DNA of 64,000 nt from Streptococcus macacae NCTC 11558 (GCF_000187995.2 NZ_AEUW02000001.1:248001-312000), one strand, 5' to 3'. Positions 17,794-28,680 are shown, counted from the stretch's first letter. Numbers and translations are program-made. Notes: generated by a model not told the origin, from the sequence alone.

Positions 17794-18252
17794 ATGGGAT
17801 TTTTAAAAACAGTTATTATCGGAGCAGCTTCCGGCGCAGCTGCAGCTTATTTCTTATCTACTGAGGAAGGGAAACGATTCCAAGAAAAGGTAGAAAAAAC
17901 GATAAAAGGATACAAGGAAAGTCCTGAGGAATACCACCAATACTTTGCTCAAAAAGCATCAGAATACAAAGATGCTGCGGCTGATACTTTAAATACTTAC
18001 AAAGAGAAATTTGAATCAGGTGAGTTAGGTAAGGAAGACGTTATTTCAGCGGTTAAAGAAAAAGCTAATCAGGCAGGAGATGTAGCTAATCAGGCTTTTT
18101 CAGGAGTTAAGGATCGCTTTACTCAGGCAAGAAGCCATTCTAAAAATGAAGGATCAAAAAAATTACTCATTTCAGATGAACAAGTATCATCTGATGATAT
18201 TGTTATTGAGTATGAGCCTAAGGATAGTAAAGGAGCTTGGGATAAAAAATAG
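17794..18252 (+). CDS. YtxH-like protein
   Basis: 152 residues with a glycine/alanine-rich hydrophobic start (VIIGAASGAAAAYFLSTEEG) and a long charged helical remainder, the pattern of YtxH/general-stress proteins. It is probably anchored by the N-terminal helix and paired with the preceding DUF948 protein. Residues 50-120 are rich in Ala, Lys and Glu with LEA-like periodicity. A perfect hairpin terminator covers the stop codon. Confidence 0.75.
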   Translation: MGFLKTVIIGAASGAAAAYFLSTEEGKRFQEKVEKTIKGYKESPEEYHQYFAQKASEYKDAAADTLNTYKEKFESGELGKEDVISAVKEKANQAGDVANQAFSGVKDRFTQARSHSKNEGSKKLLISDEQVSSDDIVIEYEPKDSKGAWDKK

Positions 18253-18266
18253 TCCCAAGCTCTTTA
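18233..18266 (+). terminator. Terminator of the hprK-lgt-DUF948-YtxH run
   Basis: GAGCTTGGGA (18233-18242) and TCCCAAGCTC (18253-18262) form a perfect 10-bp stem, followed by TTTAT. The stop codon is in the loop. Confidence 0.85.
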
Positions 18267-18306
18267 TGGTTATAGCAGTATTGTTTTTTAAGTGTATTAT
18301 ACAACT

Positions 18307-18336
18307 AAAAAAGCTTCCTTTTCGGAAGATTTTTTA
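18307..18336. terminator. Bidirectional terminator between convergent genes
   Basis: CTTCC-TTTTC-GGAAG flanked by AAAAAAG on one side and ATTTTTT on the other. It overlaps the end of the DUF3270 gene. Confidence 0.75.
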
Positions 18337-18627
18337 TTGTTTGGCTTTAAAGTGTTTAAAAGCAGATTTAACAGCAGCTGTGACTCCCCAGCTGATTAAT
18401 AGAGCAGAAGGAAAGGCAAAAAGAGGAGGGAACTTAGCGACCAACAGAATGAAGCAGGTCAGGATAGTCACAATACAAAAGAAAGCTAGCCTAGCGAAAA
18501 AGATAAGCTCACGCAGTTTTGTCCTGCTATCATCAAAATCTTGAAATTCTTGATACTTAGGCGTGTAGTCCTCTTGAAAATCATAATATTCATGATTTTC
18601 CGGCTGCCTATTCAGATTAGCTGGCAT
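18334..18627 (-). CDS. DUF3270-like small membrane protein
   Basis: 97 residues: an acidic, Tyr-rich N-terminus (YYDFQEDYTPKYQEFQDF), then two hydrophobic segments around residues 44-66 and 68-88. The layout and streptococcal context suit DUF3270. An AAAGGAGG site six bases before MPANLNRQ selects this start over an earlier in-frame ATG. The function is unknown. It is oriented against both neighbours. Confidence 0.7.
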   Translation of the reverse strand: MPANLNRQPENHEYYDFQEDYTPKYQEFQDFDDSRTKLRELIFFARLAFFCIVTILTCFILLVAKFPPLFAFPSALLISWGVTAAVKSAFKHFKAKQ

Positions 18628-18720
18628 ATCTTCCTCCTTTAAATATTCCATAACATATTATCATAAATCAAAGTATTTGTCATCTATTTTTTGAAAAAAA
18701 GTAGATTTTTATCTTAAATT

Positions 18721-18739
18721 TGATACAATGTTAAATATG
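18721..18739 (+). promoter_or_regulatory. Extended -10, leaderless start of the first U32 gene
   Basis: TGATACAAT (18721-18729), seven bases, then ATG at 18737. No ribosome site precedes either this ATG or the in-frame one at 18728. Confidence 0.6.
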
Positions 18740-19663
18740 AAAAAAATTAAGATAACAGCAACAGCTGAATCGATTGAACAAGTCAAAGCATTAGTAGCGG
18801 CAGGGATAGACAGGATATATGTCGGTGAAAAAGATTATGCTTTGCGTTTGCCGCATACGTTTACTTATGATGATTTAAGAGAGATTGCTCAAATAGTCCA
18901 TGAGGCAGGAAAAGAATTAACAGTAGCTGCGAATGCTCTGATGCATCAGGAAATGATGGATAATATAAAGCCTTTTTTGGAGTTAATGAAGGAGATTAAA
19001 GTAGATTACCTCGTCGTTGGCGATGCGGGTGTTTTTTATGTCAATAAACGTGATGGTTATCATTTTAAGCTGATTTATGATACGTCTGTTTTTGTGACCT
19101 CTAGCCGCCAGATTAATTTTTGGGGGCAGCATGGTGCAGTTGAAGCTGTCTTAGCAAGGGAAATCCCTTCTGAGGAATTGTTTGCAATGTCTGAAAATTT
19201 AGAGATTCCTGCAGAGATATTAGTCTATGGGGCATCAGTGATCCATCATTCAAAGCGTCCTTTGCTGCAAAATTATTATAATTTTACACATATTGATGAT
19301 GAGAAAACAAGGGAACGCGGTTTATTTTTGGCAGAACCTGATGATCCAGCATCTCATTATTCTATTTATGAAGATCAGCACGGGACTCATATTTTTATGA
19401 ATAATGACATTGATTTAATGACTAAACTGTCAGACTTAGTTGAACATAATTACTTTAACTGGAAGCTAGATGGTATTTACTGTCCTGGACAGCATTTTGT
19501 TGAAATTGCTAAAGCCTTTGTCACAGCCAGAGATTTAATTCAGGCTGATAAGTTCAGTCAAGCGCAAGCTTTTCTTTTAGATGAGGAAATTCGTAAATGG
19601 CATCCCCAAAACCGCGGTTTGGATACTGGATTTTATGACTTTGATCCCAATCTTGTTAAATAA
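18737..19663 (+). CDS. U32 family protein, YrrN/TrhP1-like
   Basis: 308 residues of the peptidase U32 superfamily, TIM-barrel type (ATAESIEQVKALVAAGIDRI, GKELTVAANALMH, DYLVVGDAGVF). With the next gene it forms the YrrN-YrrO pair, which in Bacillus subtilis is required for prephenate-dependent 5-hydroxyuridine formation in tRNA (TrhP1/TrhP2). This smaller partner lacks the cysteine cluster of the larger one. Despite the family name, protease activity is unlikely. The message is predicted to be leaderless. I chose the ATG at 18737 because it falls at the expected transcription start. Confidence 0.85.
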   Translation: MKKIKITATAESIEQVKALVAAGIDRIYVGEKDYALRLPHTFTYDDLREIAQIVHEAGKELTVAANALMHQEMMDNIKPFLELMKEIKVDYLVVGDAGVFYVNKRDGYHFKLIYDTSVFVTSSRQINFWGQHGAVEAVLAREIPSEELFAMSENLEIPAEILVYGASVIHHSKRPLLQNYYNFTHIDDEKTRERGLFLAEPDDPASHYSIYEDQHGTHIFMNNDIDLMTKLSDLVEHNYFNWKLDGIYCPGQHFVEIAKAFVTARDLIQADKFSQAQAFLLDEEIRKWHPQNRGLDTGFYDFDPNLVK

Positions 19664-19693
19664 TAGTGAGTAAATCAATAAAAAGGATATTAA

Positions 19694-20986
19694 ATGACAC
19701 AACAAATAAAGAAAAAAAGACCAGAGGTGCTGTCGCCTGCTGGGACATTAGAAAAATTAAAAGTTGCAGTTGATTATGGTGCAGATGCTGTTTTTATAGG
19801 AGGGCAGGCCTATGGTTTACGCAGCCGAGCAGGCAATTTCTCAATGGAAGAAATGGCTGAAGGTATCTCTTATGCCCACGATCATGGAGTAAAAGTCTAT
19901 GTAGCTGCTAATATGGTAACCCACGAAGGTAATGAAATTGGAGCTGGTCAGTGGTTTCGACAATTACGTGACTTAGGCCTTGATGCTGTAATTGTGTCAG
20001 ATCCAGCCCTTATTACAATTTGCGTAACAGATGCTCCTGGTTTAGAGATTCACTTATCAACGCAGGCCTCATCTACAAATTATGAGACTTTTGAATTTTG
20101 GAAAGAACTCGGCTTGACACGAGTTGTTTTAGCGCGTGAAGTATCAATGGCTGAATTAGCTGAAATACGTAAGCGTACCAGTGTTGAAATTGAAGCTTTT
20201 GTCCATGGTGCTATGTGCATTTCCTACTCTGGCCGCTGTGTTCTTTCTAATCATATGAGCCACCGTGATGCCAATCGAGGCGGCTGTTCTCAGTCCTGCC
20301 GCTGGAAATATGATTTATATGATCTGCCCTTTGGTCAAGAACGCCGTTCACTTAAGGGTGAAATACCAGAAGAATTTTCTATGTCAGCTGTCGATATGTG
20401 CATGATCGAAAACATACCGGATATGATCGAAAATGGTGTTGACAGTCTTAAAATTGAAGGACGTATGAAGTCTATTCATTATGTTTCAACAGTGACTAAT
20501 TGTTATAAGGCTGCTGTTGACGCTTATTTGGAGAGTCCGGCAAAGTTTGAAGCTATGAAAGAGGATTTGATTGATGAACTATGGAAAGTTGCTCAGCGTG
20601 AATTAGCAACTGGTTTCTATTATCATAGACCGACTGAAAATGAACAATTATTTGGAGCCCGTCGGAAAATACCGCAATATCAGTTTGTTGGTGAGGTTAT
20701 AGATTTTGATGAGACTGCCATGCGGGCGACTATCCGTCAACGCAATGTTATTAATGAAGGTGATTCTGTTGAATTTTATGGTCCAGGCTTTCGACATTTC
20801 AAAGCCTTTATTAAAGATTTACATAATGCTGATGGGCAAAAAATTGAACGTGCCCCAAAACCAATGGAACTATTGACTATTACTGTGCCTCAAAAAGTTA
20901 AAGCAGGTGATATGATTCGTGCCTGCAAAGAAGGTTTAGTCAATCTTTACAAAGAAGATGGCAGCAGTGTGACTGTTAGGGCATAA
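19694..20986 (+). CDS. U32 family protein, YrrO/TrhP2-like
   Basis: 430 residues. The U32 signature is clear: EAFVHGAMCISYSGRCVLSN, followed by GGCSQSCRWKY, which supplies cysteines thought to hold an iron-sulfur cluster. It lies 30 bases after its partner. Known homologues act in tRNA wobble-uridine hydroxylation. The C-terminal domain (GEVIDFDETAMRATIRQRN) is the small beta-barrel extension of this subfamily. A bidirectional terminator follows. Confidence 0.9.
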   Translation: MTQQIKKKRPEVLSPAGTLEKLKVAVDYGADAVFIGGQAYGLRSRAGNFSMEEMAEGISYAHDHGVKVYVAANMVTHEGNEIGAGQWFRQLRDLGLDAVIVSDPALITICVTDAPGLEIHLSTQASSTNYETFEFWKELGLTRVVLAREVSMAELAEIRKRTSVEIEAFVHGAMCISYSGRCVLSNHMSHRDANRGGCSQSCRWKYDLYDLPFGQERRSLKGEIPEEFSMSAVDMCMIENIPDMIENGVDSLKIEGRMKSIHYVSTVTNCYKAAVDAYLESPAKFEAMKEDLIDELWKVAQRELATGFYYHRPTENEQLFGARRKIPQYQFVGEVIDFDETAMRATIRQRNVINEGDSVEFYGPGFRHFKAFIKDLHNADGQKIERAPKPMELLTITVPQKVKAGDMIRACKEGLVNLYKEDGSSVTVRA

Positions 20987-21002
20987 GATTGTTAAGAATT
21001 TA

Positions 21003-21035
21003 AAAACAAAGGATTATTTTTATCCTTTGTTTTTA
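21003..21035. terminator. Bidirectional terminator
   Basis: AAAACAAAGGATA and TATCCTTTGTTTT pair around a short T-rich loop. It serves the convergent U32 and minus-strand hypothetical genes. Confidence 0.75.
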
Positions 21036-21039
21036 AATT

Positions 21040-21363
21040 CTATTTCGTTCTTAGTTTTTGGGAATCTTGAACCGTTTTTGGAACAATAGTAAGTCGCTTA
21101 ATATCTGAAATTTTAATAATAGCTGACATGTTTTTTTGAAAATTTTTTAAAATAAGTTTATTGTCTTCCTGATCATATTTGACAATATCACCAGTGAAAC
21201 TTTTATCCAAATAAATAACATGTACAGCTTTGTGATCTTTTTGTGCTTGTGTAATGGTCTGTAGAAATTGGTTTCTTTTTAGAATAATATCATCAGGAGT
21301 TTTCTTGGTTGGATCAATAAATTCCCTAATATTTTCTAAAATAATTTTTAGGAATTTTTTCAT
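21040..21363 (-). CDS. Conserved small protein, possibly YolD-like
   Basis: 107 residues: a basic amphipathic N-terminus, then a beta-rich segment (HVIYLDKSFTGDIVKYDQE and IIKISDIKRLTIVP) that looks like the small barrel of YolD or Sm-type folds. I do not recognise it firmly. A GGAAAG ribosome site and a TATAAT about 33 bases before the start indicate a real, separately transcribed gene. Confidence 0.6.
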   Translation of the reverse strand: MKKFLKIILENIREFIDPTKKTPDDIILKRNQFLQTITQAQKDHKAVHVIYLDKSFTGDIVKYDQEDNKLILKNFQKNMSAIIKISDIKRLTIVPKTVQDSQKLRTK

Positions 21364-21509
21364 AGCATTTTCTTTCCAAAATTGTTAGAATGATTATACC
21401 GCATTTTAAATTAAAATGAAATAGTTAAATAAAAATGATATGGCGGTTTGCTTATTGTTAGAGTTTAAAATGAATATCTTTTGCGAATAGATAAAAGTAG
21501 GAGGTAGCT

Positions 21510-21722
21510 ATGGCTGAATTTACATTTGAAATTGAAGAAAACCTATTGGTATTGTCAGAAAATGAAAAGGGCTGGACAAAGGAACTGAACCGTGTTAGTT
21601 TCAATGGTGCACCGGCAAAGTTTGATATCCGTTCATGGAGTCCAGACCATACCAAAATGGGTAAAGGAATTACATTGACTAATGAAGAGTTTGATGTTCT
21701 AGTCAATGAATTAAAAAAATGA
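21510..21722 (+). CDS. ydbC: YdbC-type PC4-like ssDNA-binding protein
   Basis: 70 residues matching the YdbC/PC4 family of small single-stranded nucleic-acid binding proteins (KGWTKELNRVSFNGAPAKFD, then DIRSWSPDHTKMGKGITLT). The protein is all beta plus one C-terminal helix and presumably dimeric. The family shows a preference for ssDNA. A strong AGGAGG precedes the start and a terminator follows 0-25 bases after the stop. Monocistronic. Confidence 0.9.
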   Translation: MAEFTFEIEENLLVLSENEKGWTKELNRVSFNGAPAKFDIRSWSPDHTKMGKGITLTNEEFDVLVNELKK

Positions 21723-21747
21723 GCCTTATTTGATAAGGCTCTTTTTT
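21721..21747 (+). terminator. Terminator of ydbC
   Basis: GAGCCTTAT-TTG-ATAAGGCTC followed by TTTTTT. A perfect 9-bp stem. Confidence 0.9.
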
Positions 21748-21780
21748 AATACCATAGACAGATTTTAAAAACTTTGATGT

Positions 21781-23133
21781 TTAAAAGATTATATTAATAA
21801 TTAATTGCAGGTTTAAAATCGTCAATAAGCTAGCAATGGCATAAGCAAGGTAGGTATTCCATTTAGCATTAACAAATTCTCCCATGATTTTCTTTTGTGA
21901 AGTGAAGTAAACCAAGGGGAAAATAGAAAAGGGAAGAGCAATAGAGAGAAAAACTTGTGAATAAACGATGAGTTCATCTAAAATTTTTTCTCTGCTTCCA
22001 TAAAGGATAGCAGCAATCAAAACTGGCAGCAGGGCCAATAAGCGAGTCACTAAGCGAATAAGCCACTGAGGCATCTTGAGATGCAAGAAACCTTCCATGA
22101 CAATTTGTCCTGTTAAGGTTCCTGTAATAGTTGAGTTTTGTCCGCTTGCTAAAAGGGCAATGGCAAAAAGAGTAGAGAGGAAGGAGCTAGCGACTGCGCC
22201 GGCAATATTGTTGTTAGCTAAAGCATTATACATTTGGGAAAAGGCGCTGATTTGACTAGCATGCCCGTAAAAAAGAGCTGCCCCTAAAATTAAAAGCAAA
22301 GAATTAACAACAAAAGCTAAACTAAGTTGGATATTGGAATCCCAAGTCATAAATTTTACAGCCTGTGCAACAGAGGCTTTTTGCTTATAATCTACCTGAC
22401 GAGTTTGTGAGATTGAGGAATGCAGATATAAATTATGAGGCATAACAGTTGCTCCAATAATACCAAGTGCTAAAGTTAATCTGCTGTCAGTAGCAGCTTG
22501 CCTTGAGTCAAAAATAGAAAGATTAGGAGCATATCCTTTGAAAATACCAGAAAGGCTTGGGTGCGAAATAATCACTAAATAAAGAAAAATAATTAAAATA
22601 GTTAAAATAAGGGTCGAAACAATCGCTTCAATTTTCCTAAAGCCAAGTTTCATAATAGAAAGAAGTAAAAAAACATCTAAAATAGTGATGAAAATCGAAA
22701 ACAGCAAAGGCCAGCCAAATAAAAGATGTAAAGCAATTCCAGAGCCAATGACTTCTGCCAAGTCTGTCGCCATCAATGCTAATTCAATAACAGCAAATAA
22801 AAGATAGCGTAGCCCTTTAGGAAGGTGAGCAGCCGTTGCTTGCGCCAAATCCAGGCGAGTAACGATGCCTAGTTTTCCAGCCATCTGCTGCAGCTGCATA
22901 GCAATTAGCGAAGAAATTAAAACAACGGATAACAAGAGGTATTTATAACTAGCTCCGCCAACGACACTGGTAATCCAGTTTCCAGGGTCCATATAACCGA
23001 CAGCAACAAGAGCTCCTGGTCCTAAAAAAGCTTTTAAGGTAGCTAGAAAAGGGGCATTTTGAGGAACTTCCACACTTTGATTAACTTCACTTAGAGATCG
23101 TTTTTTAAACGTTTTTTTTGAAGAAGAGTGCAT
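21781..23133 (-). CDS. mntH: NRAMP manganese/iron transporter MntH
   Basis: A proton-coupled divalent-metal importer of 450 residues with 11 membrane helices. The hallmark DPGN motif is present in helix 1 ([11 protein letters not shown]). The helix 6 region contains [13 protein letters not shown] with the conserved MPH, and [14 protein letters not shown] follows. The N-terminus is longer than in many homologues and polar. It is divergent from gbpD. A SloR/MntR-type palindrome sits over its promoter, so repression by manganese-bound regulator is expected, as reported for S. mutans. Confidence 0.95.
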   Translation of the reverse strand: MHSSSKKTFKKRSLSEVNQSVEVPQNAPFLATLKAFLGPGALVAVGYMDPGNWITSVVGGASYKYLLLSVVLISSLIAMQLQQMAGKLGIVTRLDLAQATAAHLPKGLRYLLFAVIELALMATDLAEVIGSGIALHLLFGWPLLFSIFITILDVFLLLSIMKLGFRKIEAIVSTLILTILIIFLYLVIISHPSLSGIFKGYAPNLSIFDSRQAATDSRLTLALGIIGATVMPHNLYLHSSISQTRQVDYKQKASVAQAVKFMTWDSNIQLSLAFVVNSLLLILGAALFYGHASQISAFSQMYNALANNNIAGAVASSFLSTLFAIALLASGQNSTITGTLTGQIVMEGFLHLKMPQWLIRLVTRLLALLPVLIAAILYGSREKILDELIVYSQVFLSIALPFSIFPLVYFTSQKKIMGEFVNAKWNTYLAYAIASLLTILNLQLIINIIF

Positions 23134-23182
23134 GGTACTTTGAAACTCTCTTTTCTAAATTTTTGATTATAGTATAACATAA

Positions 23183-23204
23183 AAAAATTAAATATGCTTA
23201 ATTT
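23183..23204 (-). promoter_or_regulatory. SloR/MntR/ScaR-type operator at the mntH promoter
   Basis: AATTAA-ATATGC-TTAATT (23185-23202) is a perfect 6-6-6 palindrome of the kind bound by the DtxR-type manganese regulators of oral streptococci. On the minus strand it overlaps the -35 zone of the mntH promoter, whose candidate -10 elements (TATACT/TATAAT) lie at 23165-23175. Confidence 0.75.
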
Positions 23205-23393
23205 TTTTAAAAAGGATACCTACTTATTTAAAATAATAAATTTGTCAATGCCAGCAATTTCGCTCTTGCTATTAACCTAACCTTAATATTTCTAACAATG
23301 CCGTTGTTTTTATATTACAAAGTCTGACTGGCATAGTATTTCATTTAATAAAGTGTTAAACTTAATAAAAATAACTAAAAGAAGGAATTTTTT

Positions 23394-25607
23394 ATGAAGT
23401 TTGAAAAGAAGGAACATTATCGTTTACGTAAATTGAAATTTGGTTTGACTTCAGTAACCATTGCAGCTTCCTTATTTGGTATAACAACAATTGCTAAAGC
23501 TAACGATAAAGCTGCAGCTGAGCAAGCTAGCACAACAGTGACTCAGGTGCAAGAAGCTAGCAAGCAGACATGGTCAACGCAAGCAAAAACAAATGAGACG
23601 GTTAGCCAGAATGCTCAAACAACAACTCTAGCTAACGAATTAAGTACAGCGGCTAATACTCCTTCAACAAGTACTGTTAACGATGCAGCTAAAACCAAGC
23701 AGCAGTACGCTGTGACAGAAGCATCGTCAAACAGTCAGCAAACGACAACAGCGACGACAGCAGCAAGCACTTCTGATCAAAAGAGACCGCAAACTAAAGG
23801 TAAGTCTCAAAGCCAGCCTAGCACTGCTAGACAGACTGTTTCTGAAAATGATAGCTCACACTTGACCAATACTTTTGTAGATGATGGGCAAGGTAATTGG
23901 TATTATTTAGGTTCTGACGGTAAAAATGTTACAGGCAGTCAAATCATTGATGGCAAAACGATGTATTTTGGACAAGACGGAAAACAAGTCAAAGGCGGCT
24001 TTGCTAAAGATACAGATGGAAATAATCATTATTATGATCAAAATGATGGCAGTATGTGGACTGATCGATTTGTTAATGTCCAAGGGAACTGGTACTATCT
24101 TAATCATAATGGTACCCCCGTTACGGGGAAAGTGAGCCTTAACGGACAGAATCTCTATTTTAATCCAGATGGCAGTCAGGTTAAGGGGCAGTTTATTCAA
24201 GAAAACGGAGTTTCTTACTATTATGATGAGAACTCTGGCGATTTATTAAAAAATACAAAACGTATTATTAATGGAGCTGTTTATCAATTTGATGATAATG
24301 GCAGAGTAACAACCAATGATAAAGTAGAAGTTGTTAAATCCAGTATTGTTGTTGACAGTTATGAATTCGGACCTGCTGTTTCAAAGATTGTCCTTCAACT
24401 TAATCATAAAGTAACTACAGATGTTATCCACACAGCAGCAACTGTAACAACTGCAGGTGTTCAAAGAAAAATACTAAATTCCTATGTTTCTGATGCGGCT
24501 GGCCATGTTGTTTATTTTGATAATAGTCCTTATGTGACTCTTGAATTGGACGTTCCTTACGATCCTAATGATAGCAGTAAAAATGCTTCTCCTTTTATTT
24601 TTGATGCACAATCTTTTCGCAATAAATGGGTTGACCATTACACTGTTAAGCTAGAGAATTTACAGGTAAAAACTGGTAATTCTAATAGCAGTCAAACAAT
24701 TAGTTCAGAGCAAGATACTATTAATAACCGCTTACTGTTAACAACAAACCGTTTTTCAGAGCGAGGAAGTTATGGAAATTATCATTACGCTGCCTACCGG
24801 CCTGCAAATACTAATAGCAGTCAGAAGAGACCTCTCCTTATCTGGCTGCATGGTGTTGGAGAAGTAGGGACTGATGTTAATATCCCACTTCTTGCCAGCA
24901 ATGTTGTGCGTCTGACAGAAGATCCTATTCAAAGTCATTTTACCTCGACAGGCAAAGGCGATCAAAAAGGAGCCTATGTTTTAGCTCTTCAATCACCAAC
25001 GCCTTGGAATAAAGATCAGACAGCCGATCTGATGAAAGCTATTAATGCTTATGTAGAAAGCCATCCGGATATTGACAGTCATCGTATTTATCTGGCAGGT
25101 GTTTCTAATGGCGGTGGAATGACTTTAGATATGGGAGTTGCTTATCCGCATTATTTTGCTGCTCTGGTGCCAATTGCAGCCTCTTACAATAATCAGTTAA
25201 CAGATAATAATAGTCAGATTACTGCCAATGCCTGGAAATCTTTAAAAAATCAACCCATGTGGCTAATCCATACACGTGCTGATCAAGCGATATCAGCTGA
25301 TACAAGTGTTCTTCCATTTTATAAAAAAATGCTTGAAAATGGAGCGCAAAATAAATGGCTTTCTTACTATGAGACGAATGTGGGCAATCATTATTCTGGT
25401 GTTATCTATAATGGTCATTGGTCTTGGATTTATTTCTTAAATGACCAAGTAAAGGGTGTCCAAAATAGTGATAATGCTAAAAGCTGGCCGGGTCTTACAG
25501 GTATGGTTGCAACTAATTCAACATATGGCGGAGATGCAAAGGCTAATGTTAATGGGGAAATCTATAATAATATTTTTGATTGGTTAAATAGGCAGCAAAG
25601 AGGATAA
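23394..25607 (+). CDS. gbpD: Secreted glucan-binding protein with lipase domain (GbpD)
   Basis: 737 residues, exported. It has a YSIRK-like signal (YRLRKLKFGLTSVTIAAS) cleaved near ANDKAA, then a Thr/Ser/Gln-rich linker to about residue 155. Aromatic cell-wall/glucan-binding repeats span about 165-300 (GNWYYLGSDGK, TMYFGQDGKQVKGGF and similar), followed by a beta-rich linker and a C-terminal alpha/beta hydrolase from about 440. Its nucleophile is GVSNGG (Ser571), with Asp630 (HTRADQ) and His666 or His675 as triad candidates. GbpD of S. mutans is known to combine glucan binding and lipase activity, and this is its clear counterpart. There is no LPXTG anchor. It is monocistronic and divergent from mntH. 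Confidence 0.93.
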   Translation: MKFEKKEHYRLRKLKFGLTSVTIAASLFGITTIAKANDKAAAEQASTTVTQVQEASKQTWSTQAKTNETVSQNAQTTTLANELSTAANTPSTSTVNDAAKTKQQYAVTEASSNSQQTTTATTAASTSDQKRPQTKGKSQSQPSTARQTVSENDSSHLTNTFVDDGQGNWYYLGSDGKNVTGSQIIDGKTMYFGQDGKQVKGGFAKDTDGNNHYYDQNDGSMWTDRFVNVQGNWYYLNHNGTPVTGKVSLNGQNLYFNPDGSQVKGQFIQENGVSYYYDENSGDLLKNTKRIINGAVYQFDDNGRVTTNDKVEVVKSSIVVDSYEFGPAVSKIVLQLNHKVTTDVIHTAATVTTAGVQRKILNSYVSDAAGHVVYFDNSPYVTLELDVPYDPNDSSKNASPFIFDAQSFRNKWVDHYTVKLENLQVKTGNSNSSQTISSEQDTINNRLLLTTNRFSERGSYGNYHYAAYRPANTNSSQKRPLLIWLHGVGEVGTDVNIPLLASNVVRLTEDPIQSHFTSTGKGDQKGAYVLALQSPTPWNKDQTADLMKAINAYVESHPDIDSHRIYLAGVSNGGGMTLDMGVAYPHYFAALVPIAASYNNQLTDNNSQITANAWKSLKNQPMWLIHTRADQAISADTSVLPFYKKMLENGAQNKWLSYYETNVGNHYSGVIYNGHWSWIYFLNDQVKGVQNSDNAKSWPGLTGMVATNSTYGGDAKANVNGEIYNNIFDWLNRQQRG

Positions 25608-25944
25608 ATAAAATAATCGTTCTTTAATAATCAGATCTTTTTTACTATAGCATCTCAAAAACATTTAAAAGAGAAACAAAGGCTGACATTCCTAAATTTT
25701 TGCGCTGCTTATAATGTCTCTGCAAAGTTTGGAAAATAGATTAGAGGGTAAAAGAGAACCAAGCTGACAAGCTTGGCCAAAAAGCCTTGCTAGAGGTGTT
25801 TTAGAGAGAAATGCTACAAAGAGTAGCTGTCTTTTTGGGAAATGTCATGCCTGCTTTCTTTCTCTTTTCAATGCTTTATCTTAAACTGTGAACAGACGAA
25901 TCGTTTTAGAACGATAATTTATTTTAGAAGGCGGCTAATGACAG
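25608..25944. other. Gene-free stretch after gbpD with a fold-back structure
   Basis: 337 bases without a credible gene. An imperfect inverted repeat brackets 25667-25868. Inside lie two smaller hairpins: CCAAGCT-GACA-AGCTTGG near 25760 and GCTAC-AAAGA-GTAGC near 25813. AGAAGG before the next gene is at about 25926. Confidence 0.55.
25667..25868. repeat. Imperfect fold-back element of about 200 bp
   Basis: The left arm AAAAGAGAAACAAAGGCTGA runs from 25667. The right arm is on 25838-25868 and reads GGCATGACATTTCC next to AAAAGAGAAAGAAAGC on the opposite strand. About 25 positions match with small gaps. No direct-repeat target duplication was found, so a mobile origin is only a suggestion. Confidence 0.4.
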
Positions 25945-26823
25945 ATGGCATTTGGCAAAACATTACGAACTTATCGAAAACAATTAGGCTTATCACAAGA
26001 AAAAATGGCTGAAAAACTTCATGTCTCTCGACAAGCTATTACAAAATGGGAAACAGGCGGGGGTATGCCGGATATTGCTAATTTGAAGGCTATTGCTGAC
26101 TTATGTCAGGTTTCCGTAGATGATCTGCTTTCCTCAAGAGAAGCAGGCAGCCCTCAAAAGGACTTTCTTTATGATAGCTGGACAGAATATGATCTGGACG
26201 CTCAGAAGCATTTTGATCTAAAGCTAGGAGGTCTTCATCATCTTGTTCTGCAATCTAGCGACAGTGAAAAAATTAAAGTGCGCTTAGCCAGCAATTCTAT
26301 TAAGGATTTGGCCAAGGGTCTCAAAGTTAAAATCGATGAGACGAAAGGCAAGATGGATGTGGGCTTAAAAAAATTAGCAGGGCTGACAGAGACAATGGCC
26401 AAAGAAGGACTCGTTGTTTTTGTGGATCTGCCTCAGCATTATCTTTTAGATGTTGAACTTTCTGTGAATTGCGAGAAGGTGGACTTAATCCAGATTTGCA
26501 GTGAGAACTTTGAGTTAGACGGTCGGGTATCAGAAGTAATCATTGATGGCGGTCAGGGGGAGAAGGAGCTCAATAGCAAGCTTGATATGGTGATAAAGGT
26601 CACTGATCATAAAGGAGACATTGCTGTTAACCAAGTTTTGGCAGCTTCCAAAATCTATCTGCCTGCAGCTTACGCCTTTAGAGCGCTTAAAAGAGGGCTG
26701 GGGACAAGTCTGACTTTTGAGGACAATGGGCATAAGACAGCTGATTTTTCTTCTCAAGACTCAGAGAATTCTATTGAGTTAAATGGTTTTCGAACTGAGC
26801 TGACTATTATCAGAAATAGTTAA
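25945..26823 (+). CDS. XRE regulator with C-terminal DUF4097-like domain
   Basis: 292 residues. Residues 1-62 are a Cro/C1 helix-turn-helix (SQEKMAEKLHVSRQAITKWE), closely similar in wording to the regulator at the window start. After residue 75 comes a beta-rich region (KIKVRLASNSIKDLAKGLKV, then LVVFVDLPQHYLLDVELSVN) resembling the adhesin-like beta-helix of DUF4097 proteins. It is probably cytoplasmic, as no membrane helix is seen. AGAAGG lies somewhat far (about 13 bases) from this ATG; a closer out-of-frame ATG opens only a short peptide. Confidence 0.7.
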   Translation: MAFGKTLRTYRKQLGLSQEKMAEKLHVSRQAITKWETGGGMPDIANLKAIADLCQVSVDDLLSSREAGSPQKDFLYDSWTEYDLDAQKHFDLKLGGLHHLVLQSSDSEKIKVRLASNSIKDLAKGLKVKIDETKGKMDVGLKKLAGLTETMAKEGLVVFVDLPQHYLLDVELSVNCEKVDLIQICSENFELDGRVSEVIIDGGQGEKELNSKLDMVIKVTDHKGDIAVNQVLAASKIYLPAAYAFRALKRGLGTSLTFEDNGHKTADFSSQDSENSIELNGFRTELTIIRNS

Positions 26824-26921
26824 AAGCAGTCATTAGCCAGAAACGGCGATAGAGATTGAGCGTAAGCCTACTCCGGAAATATTTTATAAATCTATGTTTC
26901 TCATAGCTGAGATATAAAAAG

Positions 26922-26962
26922 TACCTCCGTTGCCATCTAGTTATTAGATAGCAACGGAGGTA
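26922..26962 (-). terminator. Long terminator of lysS
   Basis: TACCTCCGTTGCCATCTA and TAGATAGCAACGGAGGTA form an 18-bp stem with one G-T pair. On the minus strand it is followed by CTTTTTAT, so it serves lysS. Confidence 0.85.
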
Positions 26963-27051
26963 TTTGTGTATATGGCTAAAAAATAGATGCTATAATACCC
27001 AAAATGATAATATAGCTATTTTGTACCAGTAGTGTATGTGTCAATGCAGTC

Positions 27052-28563
<1,512 letters not shown>

Positions 28564-28680
28564 CTATCCATTTTATCATAAAAATACAATAGAATACACT
28601 CTTTATTTTAGATTCCGTTTGAATCACAAAATAAAAAATAGTATAATTTTTTTGAAGAATACCAATTAGAAAGTTTTTTT

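Noticed and set aside
18737-20986. Collagenase-like peptidases for the two U32 proteins
   Set aside because: The family name is historical. The pair matches the YrrN/YrrO tRNA-modification proteins and no protease motif is visible.
23894-24310. Choline-binding rather than glucan-binding repeats in the 737-residue protein
   Set aside because: The aromatic repeat families are related, but the signal type, the lipase domain and the mntH neighbour match GbpD of mutans streptococci.
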